Source: Aquipseudomonas alcaligenes MRY13-0052
Lineage (GTDB): Bacteria > Pseudomonadota > Gammaproteobacteria > Pseudomonadales > Pseudomonadaceae
Reading direction: 5' to 3'
DNA: 64,000 nt
Assembly (NCBI GenBank): GCA_000474255.1
Contig: BATO01000013.1
Location: 1 to 64,000 of the forward strand
The position numbers were made by a program, and so were the translations under genes. Positions within the stretch are counted from its first letter, which is position 1. Every line of letters starts with the position of its first letter. This document shows, in pieces, positions 8,762 to 17,387 of this stretch. The notes beneath the pieces were generated by a model. It was not told the DNA's origin. It did not search any database and was given only the letters and a program-made list of their open reading frames with translations.

Positions 8762-9466
8762 CTACTGCGATCCGTCCGGGGTTTGCTTGGCTTTCAAGCG
8801 GGCCAGTACATCGGCGCCGCTGCCGCTCTGGGCGCCGATGCCGGCTTCCTGCAGGCGACGCTCCAGGTCACCGCCGTTGGCAGCGGTCTGCAGCTCTTCG
8901 GCGGCGGCCAGACGGGCATCCTGCTCGTCCTGGCGCTGGCGCAGGCGGTTGAGGCTGTCCAGGGCGGACTCCACCTTGCCGTTGGCGCCACCGGTGGCTT
9001 CGGCGGTGGCGACGCGGGCTTTTTGCACCACTTCGCGGGCCTTGGCCATTTCGATCTGCTGCTTCAGGCTCTTGAGCTGGCCTTCGGCCTTGTTGACCTG
9101 GGCGTGGAGGAGGTCGGCCTGCTTGCCGAACTGCTCGGACTGGTTGCGCTCCTGGTCACGCTGGGCCTCGATCTCGGCGATGCGGTTGGCGCATTCCAGG
9201 GCCAGGCCTTCTTCGCCCTTGTTCAGGGCCGAGGTGGCCTTGGCTTCCCAGTTGGCGACGTCGCCGTTGAGGCTTTCCAGGCGTTGCTGCGACAGTTTCT
9301 GCTTGGCCTTGATGTCCACCAGGCCGTTCTTGGCCTGCAGCACCGCGCGGTCGGCGTCACGCATTTCCTGCTCGAGGATGCGGATGGCGTTGGCGTCGAC
9401 GATGGCTTCGCCGACTTCGGAGGCACCGCCACGAACGGCGGTGATGATCTTCTTCCAGATACTCAT
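8762..9466 (-). CDS. yjfJ: PspA/IM30 family membrane-stress protein, YjfJ type
   Basis: This 234-residue protein is almost entirely helical and predicted coiled coil. It starts MSIWKKIITAVRGGASEVGE, then has ANAIRILEQEMRDADRAVLQAKNGL and long heptad-rich stretches, with QEAGIGAQSGSGADVLARLK near the C-terminus. PspA/IM30 proteins polymerise on damaged inner membrane to limit proton leakage. The start at 9466 is preceded by AAGGAGAA; an upstream in-frame ATG lacks a ribosome-binding site. Position as second gene, directly after yjfI, matches the known yjfI-yjfJ order. Confidence 0.93.
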   Translation of the reverse strand: MSIWKKIITAVRGGASEVGEAIVDANAIRILEQEMRDADRAVLQAKNGLVDIKAKQKLSQQRLESLNGDVANWEAKATSALNKGEEGLALECANRIAEIEAQRDQERNQSEQFGKQADLLHAQVNKAEGQLKSLKQQIEMAKAREVVQKARVATAEATGGANGKVESALDSLNRLRQRQDEQDARLAAAEELQTAANGGDLERRLQEAGIGAQSGSGADVLARLKAKQTPDGSQ

Positions 9467-9492
9467 GAAAACTTCTCCTTGAATGGATTCGG

Positions 9493-10149
9493 TCAAGCCT
9501 TGAAGTGGTCTTCGAAGGCTTCGACGGCGCGGATCACGTTTTCCGCCAGGGTGTAGATTTCCTGGACGATGACGGTAAGCGACGAGGCGGCGCTGAGGGC
9601 GCCGAACATGGAGTACACCTCCTGGCCGTCGATAACCTCGACGCCGACCGAGGACAGCGGGAACAGGTCGCGGGTACGCAGCACCAGCGCGTTGAATTCG
9701 TTTGCATCCTTCACCAGGTCAAGCGGCACCAGGGTGGCGTCGACCATGATGTGGTCACCCTCGACTGCCAGGTAGATCGGCAGGTCGCCGTACTCGCTCA
9801 TGGTCAGCCTGAGCCCGGCCTGCTCGCCGTCGATGACGCTCAGCAGGATCTCGCCAGACGCCACCAGGGCCAGTTCGGCGAGGGCGTTGTGCAGCGAGCT
9901 GAGGGTCCAGTTGCTGTTCTCGGTCATGTAGTCCTCCAGTTTGACTCGGCCACCCAGGAAGGGCTGCCGTAAAGCTCTCTCGATGCCCTTCAGGGCGTTC
10001 ACGTTCTCGGGAAGGATCCAGAACTCACGTTTCACCAGTCCCGCTTCGCGGAGCCGGTTGCGCATATCCCGGACGTAGTCGGCCGAAGACTTGCCGGTGC
10101 TTCCGGTGGTCTTCTTGCCTGCTTTGTCCGTCGTGGTCTTGCGAGGCAT
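9493..10149 (-). CDS. yjfI: DUF2170 family protein, YjfI type
   Basis: This 218-residue protein has a basic, disordered N-terminus (Lys/Thr-rich to about residue 22) and then SADYVRDMRNRLREAGLVKREFWILPEN, which resembles a small DNA-binding-like helix pair. The DUF2170 domain follows, with NWTLSSLHNALAELALVASGEILLS. The C-terminal part contains EVYSMFGALSAASSLTVIVQEIY. The start at 10149 was chosen because GAGGAGG lies 7 bp upstream. It is the first gene of the operon. A long perfect inverted repeat sits about 62 bp upstream of it and is a likely control element. Confidence 0.9.
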   Translation of the reverse strand: MPRKTTTDKAGKKTTGSTGKSSADYVRDMRNRLREAGLVKREFWILPENVNALKGIERALRQPFLGGRVKLEDYMTENSNWTLSSLHNALAELALVASGEILLSVIDGEQAGLRLTMSEYGDLPIYLAVEGDHIMVDATLVPLDLVKDANEFNALVLRTRDLFPLSSVGVEVIDGQEVYSMFGALSAASSLTVIVQEIYTLAENVIRAVEAFEDHFKA

Positions 10150-10210
10150 CTGCATTCCTCCTCAAGGGTGTGGCGAGCAAATTACTGCGATTTTCGTCGG
10201 CGCGCAATTG

Positions 10211-10244
10211 CTTACATGAAAGATTTTTTCATCTTTCATGTAAG
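10211..10244. promoter_or_regulatory. Perfect 14-bp inverted repeat upstream of yjfI
   Basis: The left arm CTTACATGAAAGAT and right arm ATCTTTCATGTAAG are exact reverse complements separated by TTTTTC. It lies 62 bp upstream of the yjfI start, in an AT-rich patch, in promoter position for the psp/yjf operon. It could be a regulator operator; a hairpin role in RNA is also possible. Confidence 0.6.
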
Positions 10245-10279
10245 GGAAATATTTGGATTCCGAAGTGCCAGGAATGACC

Positions 10280-10374
10280 CCGTAGGATGGGTAGAACGTA
10301 GCGAAACCCATGCTGCAATTTGCAGGCGTGTGCCGGTGTTGATGGGTATCGCTGCGCTCAACGCCATCCTACGG
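10280..10374. repeat. Dispersed palindromic repeat, copy D
   Basis: The arms CCGTAGGATGGG and GCCATCCTACGG are inverted, with an interior GAACGTAGCGAAACCCATGC and GATGGGTATCGCTGCGCTCA. It is the same family as copies A and C. Confidence 0.85.
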
Positions 10375-10691
10375 CCGCCATCCCATTCAGCAGCTCCCAC
10401 CTAGCCAACCCCGCGCCGCCCGTGCCCTGTGGCGTGCGGGCATGATGTTTCAAGATGATTATGCGTTTTGTGCAGTATGCGAATCTTAAAACATGAAGCA
10501 TTTTAATATTTGCATATGCTCAAAATGTATTTCTCTTATCAAATTCCGCCCCATAGGATGGCTCCATATAGAGCTATTTCGTAGCTCGACAGCATTGATT
10601 GATAACCGGATGCGATATCCGGCAGCAGCCAGGGAAGGGCGCCATCGGGCGATCCGTGCCCGGTGGAAGGGAATCAAGGAGAGTGCCTGCA
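10375..10691. other. AT-rich intergenic region with likely promoter for the amine oxidase gene
   Basis: From about 10445 to 10610 the sequence is markedly AT-rich compared with its surroundings (stretches such as CATTTTAATATTTGCATATG), and no gene was recognised. It separates divergent operons and is the natural site for promoters of the amine-oxidase gene. No single -35/-10 pair stands out. Confidence 0.4.
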
Positions 10692-12278
10692 ATGCCTTTG
10701 ACCAGACGACAGCTCATCGCCCGTATCGGTGCCGTGGGGGGCTACCGGGCCGCCACGGCGGCCATGGGCATGCTCGGGGTGATGAGCCCGGCCCTGGGCG
10801 CGAGCCAGGAGAATTATGCGGCGCTGCAGCCGGCCAGCGGGCTGGGGCAGGGCGCCAGCGTCACCGTGGTCGGCGCCGGCATCGGCGGGCTGGTGGCGGC
10901 CTACGAGCTGCGCAAGGCGGGCTTCACGGTGACCCTGCTGGAGGCCCGCGAGCGGGTCGGCGGGCGCAACTGGACCCTGCGCCGTGGCGATCGCGTCGAG
11001 TACACCGACGGCACCACCCAGGTCGCCGAGTTCGACGAGGGCTTCTACTTCAACGCCGGCCCGGCGCGCCTGCCCAGCCACCACCAGCTGATGCTCGGCT
11101 ACTGCCGCGAGCTGGGCGTGGAGCTGGAGGTGTTGGTCAACACCAGCCGCAACGCCCTGGTGCGCCCGAACCTCTCCGCTCCGCCGATGCAGATCCGCCA
11201 GGCGGTGAACGACAGCCGCGGCCACCTGGCCGAGCTGCTGGCCAAGGCGGTGAATCGCCAGGCCCTGGACCAGGAGCTGAGCGCGGATGACCGGCGCAAC
11301 CTGCTGGGCTTCCTCAAGACCTGGGGAGACCTGTCGGAGAAGCTCGAATACCTCGGCTCGGCGCGCTCCGGCTACAAGGTCTGGCCCGGTGCCGGCGACC
11401 AGTTGGCGCAGAAGAACGAGCCGTTGCCGCTGCGCACGCTGCTCAACCCAGCCCTGGGCACGGCGCTGATGATCGACGAATACCCGGAGTTCTCGCCCAC
11501 CATGTTCCAGCCGGTGGGTGGCATGGACCGCATCCCGGCGGCCTTCCAGCGCCACCTGCAATCCTCCCTGCGCCTGGGGGCCGAGGTGCGTTCGATCCGC
11601 AACCATGAGGACCGCGTGGAGATCGCCTACCTGGACCGTCGCAGCGGCCGCGAGCAGCGGGTGACCAGCGACTACGCGGTGATCGCGCTGCCGTTGCCGC
11701 TGCTGGCGAAGATCGACGCCAACTTCACCGCGCCGGTGCGCCAGGCGATCTCGGCGGTGCAGTTCGGCTACGCCAACAAGGTGGCCTGGCAGTCGCGGCG
11801 CTTCTGGGAGACCGACTACCAGATCTACGGCGGGCTGTCCTTTATCAACCAGGAGTCTTCCGGGCTCTGGTACCCCAGCGGCGGCTTCAACCAGGCCGAG
11901 GGCATCCTCATCGCCGCGTACAACAACGGCGAGGTGGCGCGCAAATTCGGCGACAAGGGCATCGACGAGCAGATCGCCCTGTCGCGCCAGGCCGTGGAGC
12001 TGCTGCACCCCGGCCACGGGCAGGACCTGCGCAAGCCGCTGGCCATCGCCTGGAACCGCATTCCCCACAGCCTCGGCCCCTGGATCAGCCACGAGGTGGC
12101 GGAGCCGGACTACGGCCTGCTCAACCAGGCCCAGGGCCGCGTGCACCTGACCAGCGACGGCCTCGCCCACAGCGGCGTGGGCATCTGGCAGGAAGCCGCC
12201 GCCGGTGCTGCCCGGCGCGTGGTGCGGAATATCTTCGAGCGTGCGCAAGGCACGTCGCAACACCGGCAAACGGCCTGA
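10692..12278 (+). CDS. Exported flavin-dependent L-amino-acid/amine oxidase
   Basis: This 528-residue flavoprotein begins with a Tat-type leader (TRRQLIARIGAVGG then a hydrophobic stretch ending at ALGAS). The FAD site follows at about residue 55 (VTVVGAGIGGLVAAYELRK, then LLEARERVGGR). FNAGPARLP corresponds to the GP-R segment of L-amino-acid oxidases whose Arg binds the substrate carboxylate. The C-terminal flavin-contact region contains HLTSDGLAHSGVGIWQEAA. Such enzymes oxidise an amine or amino acid to the imine with release of peroxide. AAGGAG precedes the start. An exported RidA imine hydrolase is encoded 87 bp downstream, supporting imine-forming chemistry in the periplasm. Confidence 0.9.
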   Translation: MPLTRRQLIARIGAVGGYRAATAAMGMLGVMSPALGASQENYAALQPASGLGQGASVTVVGAGIGGLVAAYELRKAGFTVTLLEARERVGGRNWTLRRGDRVEYTDGTTQVAEFDEGFYFNAGPARLPSHHQLMLGYCRELGVELEVLVNTSRNALVRPNLSAPPMQIRQAVNDSRGHLAELLAKAVNRQALDQELSADDRRNLLGFLKTWGDLSEKLEYLGSARSGYKVWPGAGDQLAQKNEPLPLRTLLNPALGTALMIDEYPEFSPTMFQPVGGMDRIPAAFQRHLQSSLRLGAEVRSIRNHEDRVEIAYLDRRSGREQRVTSDYAVIALPLPLLAKIDANFTAPVRQAISAVQFGYANKVAWQSRRFWETDYQIYGGLSFINQESSGLWYPSGGFNQAEGILIAAYNNGEVARKFGDKGIDEQIALSRQAVELLHPGHGQDLRKPLAIAWNRIPHSLGPWISHEVAEPDYGLLNQAQGRVHLTSDGLAHSGVGIWQEAAAGAARRVVRNIFERAQGTSQHRQTA

Positions 12279-12365
12279 ACCACGCCGCGCCGCATCCATA
12301 ACCAGAACCTAGTTGCCAGGTAGCGGACCTCCGAGGCTGGCGTTGAAAATCTTGGAGCTTTCGCG

Positions 12366-12860
12366 ATGCCTTTCAAACACGCCCTTCTGGGGTTGGGGGT
12401 CCTTTTCGCCGCCGCTGGCCACGCCGCGGAGATCGAGCGGGTGCCTTCGACCTATCCCAACTCGCCGATCCTGCAGTCGGCGACCCTGCCGGCCGGCACG
12501 GCGCTGACCTTCGTCTCCGGCATCCTCCCGGACCCGGCCGATCCCAAGGCCGCCAAGGATGACCTGCGCGCCGCCGGCGACACCGAGGCGCAAACCATCG
12601 CCGTGCTGCGCAAGGTGGAGGCCGCCCTGGCGCCGCGCGGCCTCGGCCTGGGCGATGTGGTGCAACTGCGGGTGTACCTGGTGGGCGACCCGAAGCTCGA
12701 TGGGCGCATGGACTTCGAGGGCCTGCAGCGCGGTTTCCGGCAGTTCTTCGGCAGCGAGAAGCAGCCGCTGAAGCCGACCCGCACCACGGTGCAGGTGGCC
12801 GGGCTGGTGTTGCCCGGCGCCCTGATCGAGGTCGAGGCGGTGGCCGCCAAGGCCCGCTGA
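12366..12860 (+). CDS. RidA/YjgF/UK114 family protein with signal peptide
   Basis: This 164-residue protein has a Sec leader (HALLGLGVLFAAAGHAA) and a RidA-like domain with TFVSGILPD, EAQTIAVLRKVEAALAPRGLGLGDVVQLRVYLVGD and TRTTVQVAGLVLPGALIEVEAVA. The Arg in PTRTTVQV corresponds to the substrate-binding Arg of RidA. RidA hydrolyses reactive enamines and imines to keto acids. Cytosolic RidA has no signal peptide, so this is an exported variant, coherent with the exported oxidase directly upstream. Confidence 0.9.
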   Translation: MPFKHALLGLGVLFAAAGHAAEIERVPSTYPNSPILQSATLPAGTALTFVSGILPDPADPKAAKDDLRAAGDTEAQTIAVLRKVEAALAPRGLGLGDVVQLRVYLVGDPKLDGRMDFEGLQRGFRQFFGSEKQPLKPTRTTVQVAGLVLPGALIEVEAVAAKAR

Positions 12861-12926
12861 CCCACTCCCTCCCCATTGAACGAGCCAGATGCGGCCGGGT
12901 TACGGTCGCCTACAGGAAGTCCCGTG

Positions 12927-15389
12927 ATGCGTAACGCCTTCAGCAAGACCTTTTCGCTTTCCCCGATCAGCGCCGCGCTGCTCCTCGCCCTGGGTGGCGA
13001 GGCTGTGGCCGCCAGTGACCCGACCCTGTCCACGGTGGTGGTGACCGGCGTGCGCGGCAGCCAGCAGCGCACCGTGACCGACAGCCCCGCGCCGGTGGAT
13101 GTGATCTCCGGTGAGCAACTGAAAACCAGCGGCCAGAACGGCCTCAAGGACATGCTCACGCGCCTGCTGCCGTCCTTCAACGCGCCCACCATCAACGGCG
13201 GTGGCACCGCCTTCCTGGTGCGCGGCATCAGCATGCGCGGCCTGGGTGGTGACCAGGTGCTGATCCTGGTGAACGGCAAGCGCCGCCATAACACCGCGAT
13301 GATCAACAACAACGCCCGGGTCGGCACCGCCGCCGTGCCGGTGGACCTGGACCTGATTCCCACCGCCGCCATCGAGCGCATCGAGGTGCTGCGTGACGGC
13401 GCCGCCGCCCAGTACGGCTCCGACGCCATCGCCGGGGTGATCAACATCATCCTCAAGAAGGACGCGGAGGGGATCACCTCGGACAGCTCCCTCGGCCAGT
13501 ACTACAGCGGCGACGGCACCACCGGCCACGAGGCGGCCAACTTCGGCTTCGGCCTGGGGGAGGGCGGCTTCTTCAACCTATCCTTCGACGCCAAGGTGCA
13601 GGAACCCTACGACCGCGCCGGCGCCGTGCGCGGCAACTTCGGCACCCTCGCCAACGGCCAGCCGGACCCGCGCATCACCCAGCGCCACGGCTGGGGCGAG
13701 GAATACGGCCTGGGTCGCGACCGTACCTATAGCAGCGCCTACAACCTGGAGCTGCCCCTGGGCGAGGACCTCAAGCTCTATTCCTTCTCCACCCTGAGCT
13801 ACCGCGACGGCAAGAAGGTGCTCGGCCACCGCGCGCCCACCGACATCACCGCCACCAACTGGCTGCCCAACGCGCCGTACCCCAAGGGCGGCCAGGCCAC
13901 CCGCGAAGTGGAGGAGACCGACTACCAGTTCCTCGGCGGCATCAAGGGCCTGGCCGCCGACTGGGACTGGGACCTCTCCACCACCTACGGCCGCGACAAG
14001 GCCAAGCTCTACACCGACAACAACATCAACCTCTCCAACGACCCGCTGCGGAGCCAGCGGCGCTTCCACCTGACCGACGAGATCTTCGACCAGTGGACCA
14101 CCAACCTGGACTTCAGCCGCGCCCTGGACATCGGCTGGAGCAGCCCGCTGGAAACCTCCTTCGGCATCGAATACCGCTGGGAGAAATACGAGCTCACCGA
14201 GGGTGAACCCAACTCCTACAACTACGGCAGCTACGTGATCCCCAGCGGCCCCAGCGCCGGCACGCGGCCGGACCCGGGCCTGTTCTCGGTCAACGGCACC
14301 ACCCCCGAGGACGCCGGCGACATGATCCGCCACAGCGGCGCCGCCTATGTGGACTTCGGCCTCAACATCACGCCGGAGTGGTACACCGCCTTCGCCCTGC
14401 GCCACGAGAAGTACAACCAGGACATCGGCGAGACCACCAGCGGCAAGTTCACCACCCGCTACGAGTTCGCCCCTGGCTATGCGGTGCGGGCGGCGGTGAG
14501 CAACGGCTTCCGCGCGCCGTCCCTGGCGCAGAACGTGTTCTCCTCCACCAGTTCGGTGACCATCTTCGGCAGCGGCGGCTCCACCACCACCGCGCGCACC
14601 AAGCAGATGCGACCCGGCTCGCCGGAAGCCATCGCCCTCGGTGCCGAGACCCTGGAGCCGGAAACCTCGCGCAACTACAGCCTGGGCTTCACCGCCGAAC
14701 CCACCGACCGCCTGCGCCTGACCGCCGACTTCTACCTGATCGACATCGACGACCGCATCCTGCAGACCGGCGTGCTCACCGGCTCCGCGGTGTCGGCGAT
14801 CCTGGTCGCCAACGGCCTTTCGCCGAACCTCTCCGGCCAGTACTTCGCCAACGCCGCCGACACCCGCACCAAGGGCGTCGACCTGGTGGCCGAGTACCGC
14901 CAGCCGCTGGACGAATACGGCACCGTACGCTGGAGCCTGGCCTACAACCACAACAAGACCACCATCCGCGACCTCGCCGAGACGCCGTCCGAGCTCTCCA
15001 GCCTGGGCGCCGGCTACGTGCTCTTCGACCGCCAGCAGCAGACCGACCTGACCAAGGCCACGCCCAAGGACAAGTGGATCCTCAACACCAACTACAAGGT
15101 GGACGACTGGACCCTGAACCTGACGCTGACCCGCTACGGCGAATACACCGAAGGCTCGAACATCCCGGCCAACGACCGCACCTACAGCGCCAAGTGGATC
15201 ACCGATATCGACGTCGCCTACGACGTCACCCAGAATCTCACCGTGGCCCTGGGCGCCAACAACCTGTTCGACGAATACCCGGACAGCATCGGCATCGTGC
15301 CCTGGGCCGGCACCTACGAGTACGGCATGTTCTCGCCCTACGGCTTGGGTGGCGGCTACTACTACGGCCGCGTGAGCCTGGCGTTCTGA
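12927..15389 (+). CDS. TonB-dependent outer-membrane receptor
   Basis: This 820-residue protein has a signal peptide (ending AVAASDP), a TonB box-like STVVVTGVRGSQ, and a plug domain with PAPVDVISGEQL, FLVRGISMRGLGGDQVLILVNGKR, and IERIEVLRDGAAAQYGSDAIAGVINIILKK. A 22-strand barrel follows, ending in YYYGRVSLAF with a C-terminal Phe. There is no N-terminal STN signalling domain, so it is a simple transducer-independent receptor. An ABC-type binding protein overlaps its stop codon by 1 bp. The pair probably imports one ligand through outer membrane and periplasm; the ligand is unknown. Confidence 0.95.
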   Translation: MRNAFSKTFSLSPISAALLLALGGEAVAASDPTLSTVVVTGVRGSQQRTVTDSPAPVDVISGEQLKTSGQNGLKDMLTRLLPSFNAPTINGGGTAFLVRGISMRGLGGDQVLILVNGKRRHNTAMINNNARVGTAAVPVDLDLIPTAAIERIEVLRDGAAAQYGSDAIAGVINIILKKDAEGITSDSSLGQYYSGDGTTGHEAANFGFGLGEGGFFNLSFDAKVQEPYDRAGAVRGNFGTLANGQPDPRITQRHGWGEEYGLGRDRTYSSAYNLELPLGEDLKLYSFSTLSYRDGKKVLGHRAPTDITATNWLPNAPYPKGGQATREVEETDYQFLGGIKGLAADWDWDLSTTYGRDKAKLYTDNNINLSNDPLRSQRRFHLTDEIFDQWTTNLDFSRALDIGWSSPLETSFGIEYRWEKYELTEGEPNSYNYGSYVIPSGPSAGTRPDPGLFSVNGTTPEDAGDMIRHSGAAYVDFGLNITPEWYTAFALRHEKYNQDIGETTSGKFTTRYEFAPGYAVRAAVSNGFRAPSLAQNVFSSTSSVTIFGSGGSTTTARTKQMRPGSPEAIALGAETLEPETSRNYSLGFTAEPTDRLRLTADFYLIDIDDRILQTGVLTGSAVSAILVANGLSPNLSGQYFANAADTRTKGVDLVAEYRQPLDEYGTVRWSLAYNHNKTTIRDLAETPSELSSLGAGYVLFDRQQQTDLTKATPKDKWILNTNYKVDDWTLNLTLTRYGEYTEGSNIPANDRTYSAKWITDIDVAYDVTQNLTVALGANNLFDEYPDSIGIVPWAGTYEYGMFSPYGLGGGYYYGRVSLAF

Positions 15390-16327
15390 TGATGGGCAAG
15401 GGCCGTGTGCTGATGGGCCTGCTGTGCCTGGCGCTGGGTTCTGCTCCCGCGCTGGGCGCCGAGGCGCTGCGGGTGTCGAGCCAGAAGAACTCGCTGAAGG
15501 TGCTGTTGCAGGCCGCTGGCGAGCTGGACGAAGTGCCGTACCCCATCGAGTTCGCCTCCTTCGGTGCGGCGGCGCCCACGGCCGAGGCCCTGAGCGCCGG
15601 CGCGGTGGACATCGGCACCCTGGGCGTCGCGCCCTTCGTCTTCGCCGCCTCGGCCGGTGCCGGGCTGAAGACGGTGGGCGTGGTGCGCCTGAAGGTCACG
15701 CCCACGGCGGTGGCCATCGTGGTGCCCGAGGGCTCGCCCCTCACCGACGCGGCGTCCCTGGTGGGCAGGCGCATCACCACCACGCGGGGCTCCATCGGCC
15801 ATTACCTGGCACTGGCGGCCTTGCGTTCGGTGGGCCGCAGCGGGCGCGATGCGCAGTTCGTGTTCCTGCAGCCGGGTGAGTCACGCAGCCTGCTGGCCAA
15901 TGGCGAGGCGGATGCCTGGGCCACCTGGGACCCCTACACCAGCATGGTGCAGATGGAGGGCGGCACGCGGGTGCTGGTCAGTGGTGAGGGGCTGTTCGCC
16001 GGCAACATGTTGCTGGTGGCCAACCCGGCGGCGATCCGCGACAAGCCCGAGCAATTGCGGGACTTCCTCCAGCGTGTGGGCCGCGCCTGGGACTGGGCCA
16101 ATGCCCATGTCGAGGAGTTCTCGACGCTCCAGGCGCAGCAGAGCGGCCTGCCACTGGAGGTGCACCTGCGCTCCAACCGCTACTCGCAGCCTCGGCGGGT
16201 GGACGTGGACGAGGCCCTGGTCAGGGACCTGGCCGACACCGCGCAGCTGTACCAGGACGAGGGCGTGATCGGCCCGGGATTCGAAGCCGAAACCCAGGTG
16301 GATCGACAGTTCAACAGTGCCCGATAA
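15389..16327 (+). CDS. ABC transporter substrate-binding protein, NMT1/SsuA-like
   Basis: This 312-residue protein has a Sec signal peptide (VLMGLLCLALGSAPALGA). Its NMT1/SsuA-like features are LSAGAVDIGTLGVAPFVFAAS, VVPEGSPLTDAASLVGRRITTTRGSIGHYLALAAL and GEADAWATWDPYTSMVQ. The start overlaps the receptor stop by one base (TGATG), implying coupled translation. Partner permease and ATPase genes are absent nearby. It is a distant paralogue of the protein at 1480-2433. The ligand may be a sulfonate, an aromatic acid or an amine product. Confidence 0.88.
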   Translation: MMGKGRVLMGLLCLALGSAPALGAEALRVSSQKNSLKVLLQAAGELDEVPYPIEFASFGAAAPTAEALSAGAVDIGTLGVAPFVFAASAGAGLKTVGVVRLKVTPTAVAIVVPEGSPLTDAASLVGRRITTTRGSIGHYLALAALRSVGRSGRDAQFVFLQPGESRSLLANGEADAWATWDPYTSMVQMEGGTRVLVSGEGLFAGNMLLVANPAAIRDKPEQLRDFLQRVGRAWDWANAHVEEFSTLQAQQSGLPLEVHLRSNRYSQPRRVDVDEALVRDLADTAQLYQDEGVIGPGFEAETQVDRQFNSAR

Positions 16328-16346
16328 GTTGGCCGAAATCGCATTT

Positions 16347-16370
16347 AAAGTTGCTGTTTCCCGCAACTTT
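16347..16370 (+). terminator. Stem-loop after the substrate-binding protein gene
   Basis: AAAGTTGC and GCAACTTT form a perfect 8-bp stem with an 8-base loop, 19 bp after the stop codon. It lacks a clear T-run, so it may be a weak terminator or an operator for the downstream cluster. Confidence 0.4.
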
Positions 16371-16606
16371 GAACTGTAACTTTCATAATCTTCATGCGTG
16401 GCGTTAATAGTTGTTCGGGTTGATTTGAAATAACCCCGTATTAATTGGAAACAAAGTTTGGATGCTAGAGAAAATCGATATTTCACAAGCCCTTGGCGCT
16501 TGTTGAATATGCAAGTCAGGTGATCATTCGATCACGCACACATAACAGGCAGGGACGCCTGCTGTTAATCCGAATGACAACTTTCAGGGATACGCAAGGA
16601 GTCTTC

Positions 16607-17383
16607 ATGCTGACCATTACCACGGTCGAAGAACTGACCGCAGCGCATATACACGATGTTATCCACGCCCGCACTTACGGCATTCTCATCAAAGGCTTCG
16701 CTTCGGCCGATACCGTGGCCCTGGCGCTCGACCGCCTGAGCCGCCACGAGCTGCGCGGCGCCTTCAGCGAGCAGACCGAATTCGTGCGCCTGGGCAAGGC
16801 CTATATCGAGATCGGCGACGAGGCCAGCCGCCTGGAGTATCACCGCCAGGCCATCACCAACATCCGCAAGATCCGCAGCGTGTTCAGCCCCCTGGCGTCG
16901 CCCATCGACGAGCTGCGCCTGCTGCTCGACGAGGCCTGGCCCAAGGGCGCGCGGCTGCTGGATGTGAGCGGGCAGAAGTGCTTCGTCGGCATCGCCCGCT
17001 TCCAGGGCAATGGCGTGGACCTCACGCCCCACACCGACAACCTGGAACGCAACGCGCCCCAGGACCACGAACCGAAGCTGCTCACCCAGCTCTCCACCAA
17101 CATCTACCTGCAGATACCCGAAGACGGCGGCGAGCTGGAGATCTGGGGCATCCACCCCGACGAGATCGAGTACGACCGCCTGCGCGGCGAGCGCGCCTAT
17201 GGCATCGAGCGCCACCTGCTGCCGCCGCCGGACCTGGTGATCAAGCCCGAGCCCGGCGACCTGATCTTCCTCAACCCCCGACTGATCCACGCGGTGCGCC
17301 CCTCGGCCACCGCCACCCGGGTCACCCTCGGTGTATTCATCGGCTATTTCGGCGACGACCAGCCCCTTGCCTACTGGAGCTAA
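16607..17383 (+). CDS. 2-oxoglutarate/Fe(II)-dependent oxygenase
   Basis: This 258-residue protein carries the facial-triad residues in TPHTDN (His142, Asp144) and LIHAV (His228), followed by Arg238 in ATRVTLGVF, the expected 2-oxoglutarate-binding position. PGDLIFLNP is typical of the double-stranded beta-helix fold. The start at 16607 is preceded by CAAGGAG. The cyclodipeptide synthase gene begins 4 bp after its stop, so the enzyme is a strong candidate for hydroxylating or desaturating the cyclodipeptide. A long AT-rich leader (16371-16590) probably carries the promoter. Confidence 0.88.
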   Translation: MLTITTVEELTAAHIHDVIHARTYGILIKGFASADTVALALDRLSRHELRGAFSEQTEFVRLGKAYIEIGDEASRLEYHRQAITNIRKIRSVFSPLASPIDELRLLLDEAWPKGARLLDVSGQKCFVGIARFQGNGVDLTPHTDNLERNAPQDHEPKLLTQLSTNIYLQIPEDGGELEIWGIHPDEIEYDRLRGERAYGIERHLLPPPDLVIKPEPGDLIFLNPRLIHAVRPSATATRVTLGVFIGYFGDDQPLAYWS

Positions 17384-17387
17384 AGAC

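Noticed and set aside
10674-12299. Long open frame on the minus strand opposite the amine oxidase gene
   Set aside because: It has no family motif, is very rich in Gly/Ala/His/Gln, and is explained by the high GC content. The plus-strand frame has clear FAD motifs. The same applies to many long antisense frames elsewhere, such as 4052-5206, 29774-31720 and 42521-44605.
14378-15388. Upstream in-frame extension of the second binding protein
   Set aside because: It is an out-of-frame reading of the TonB receptor barrel. The binding protein has its own signal peptide starting at 15389.
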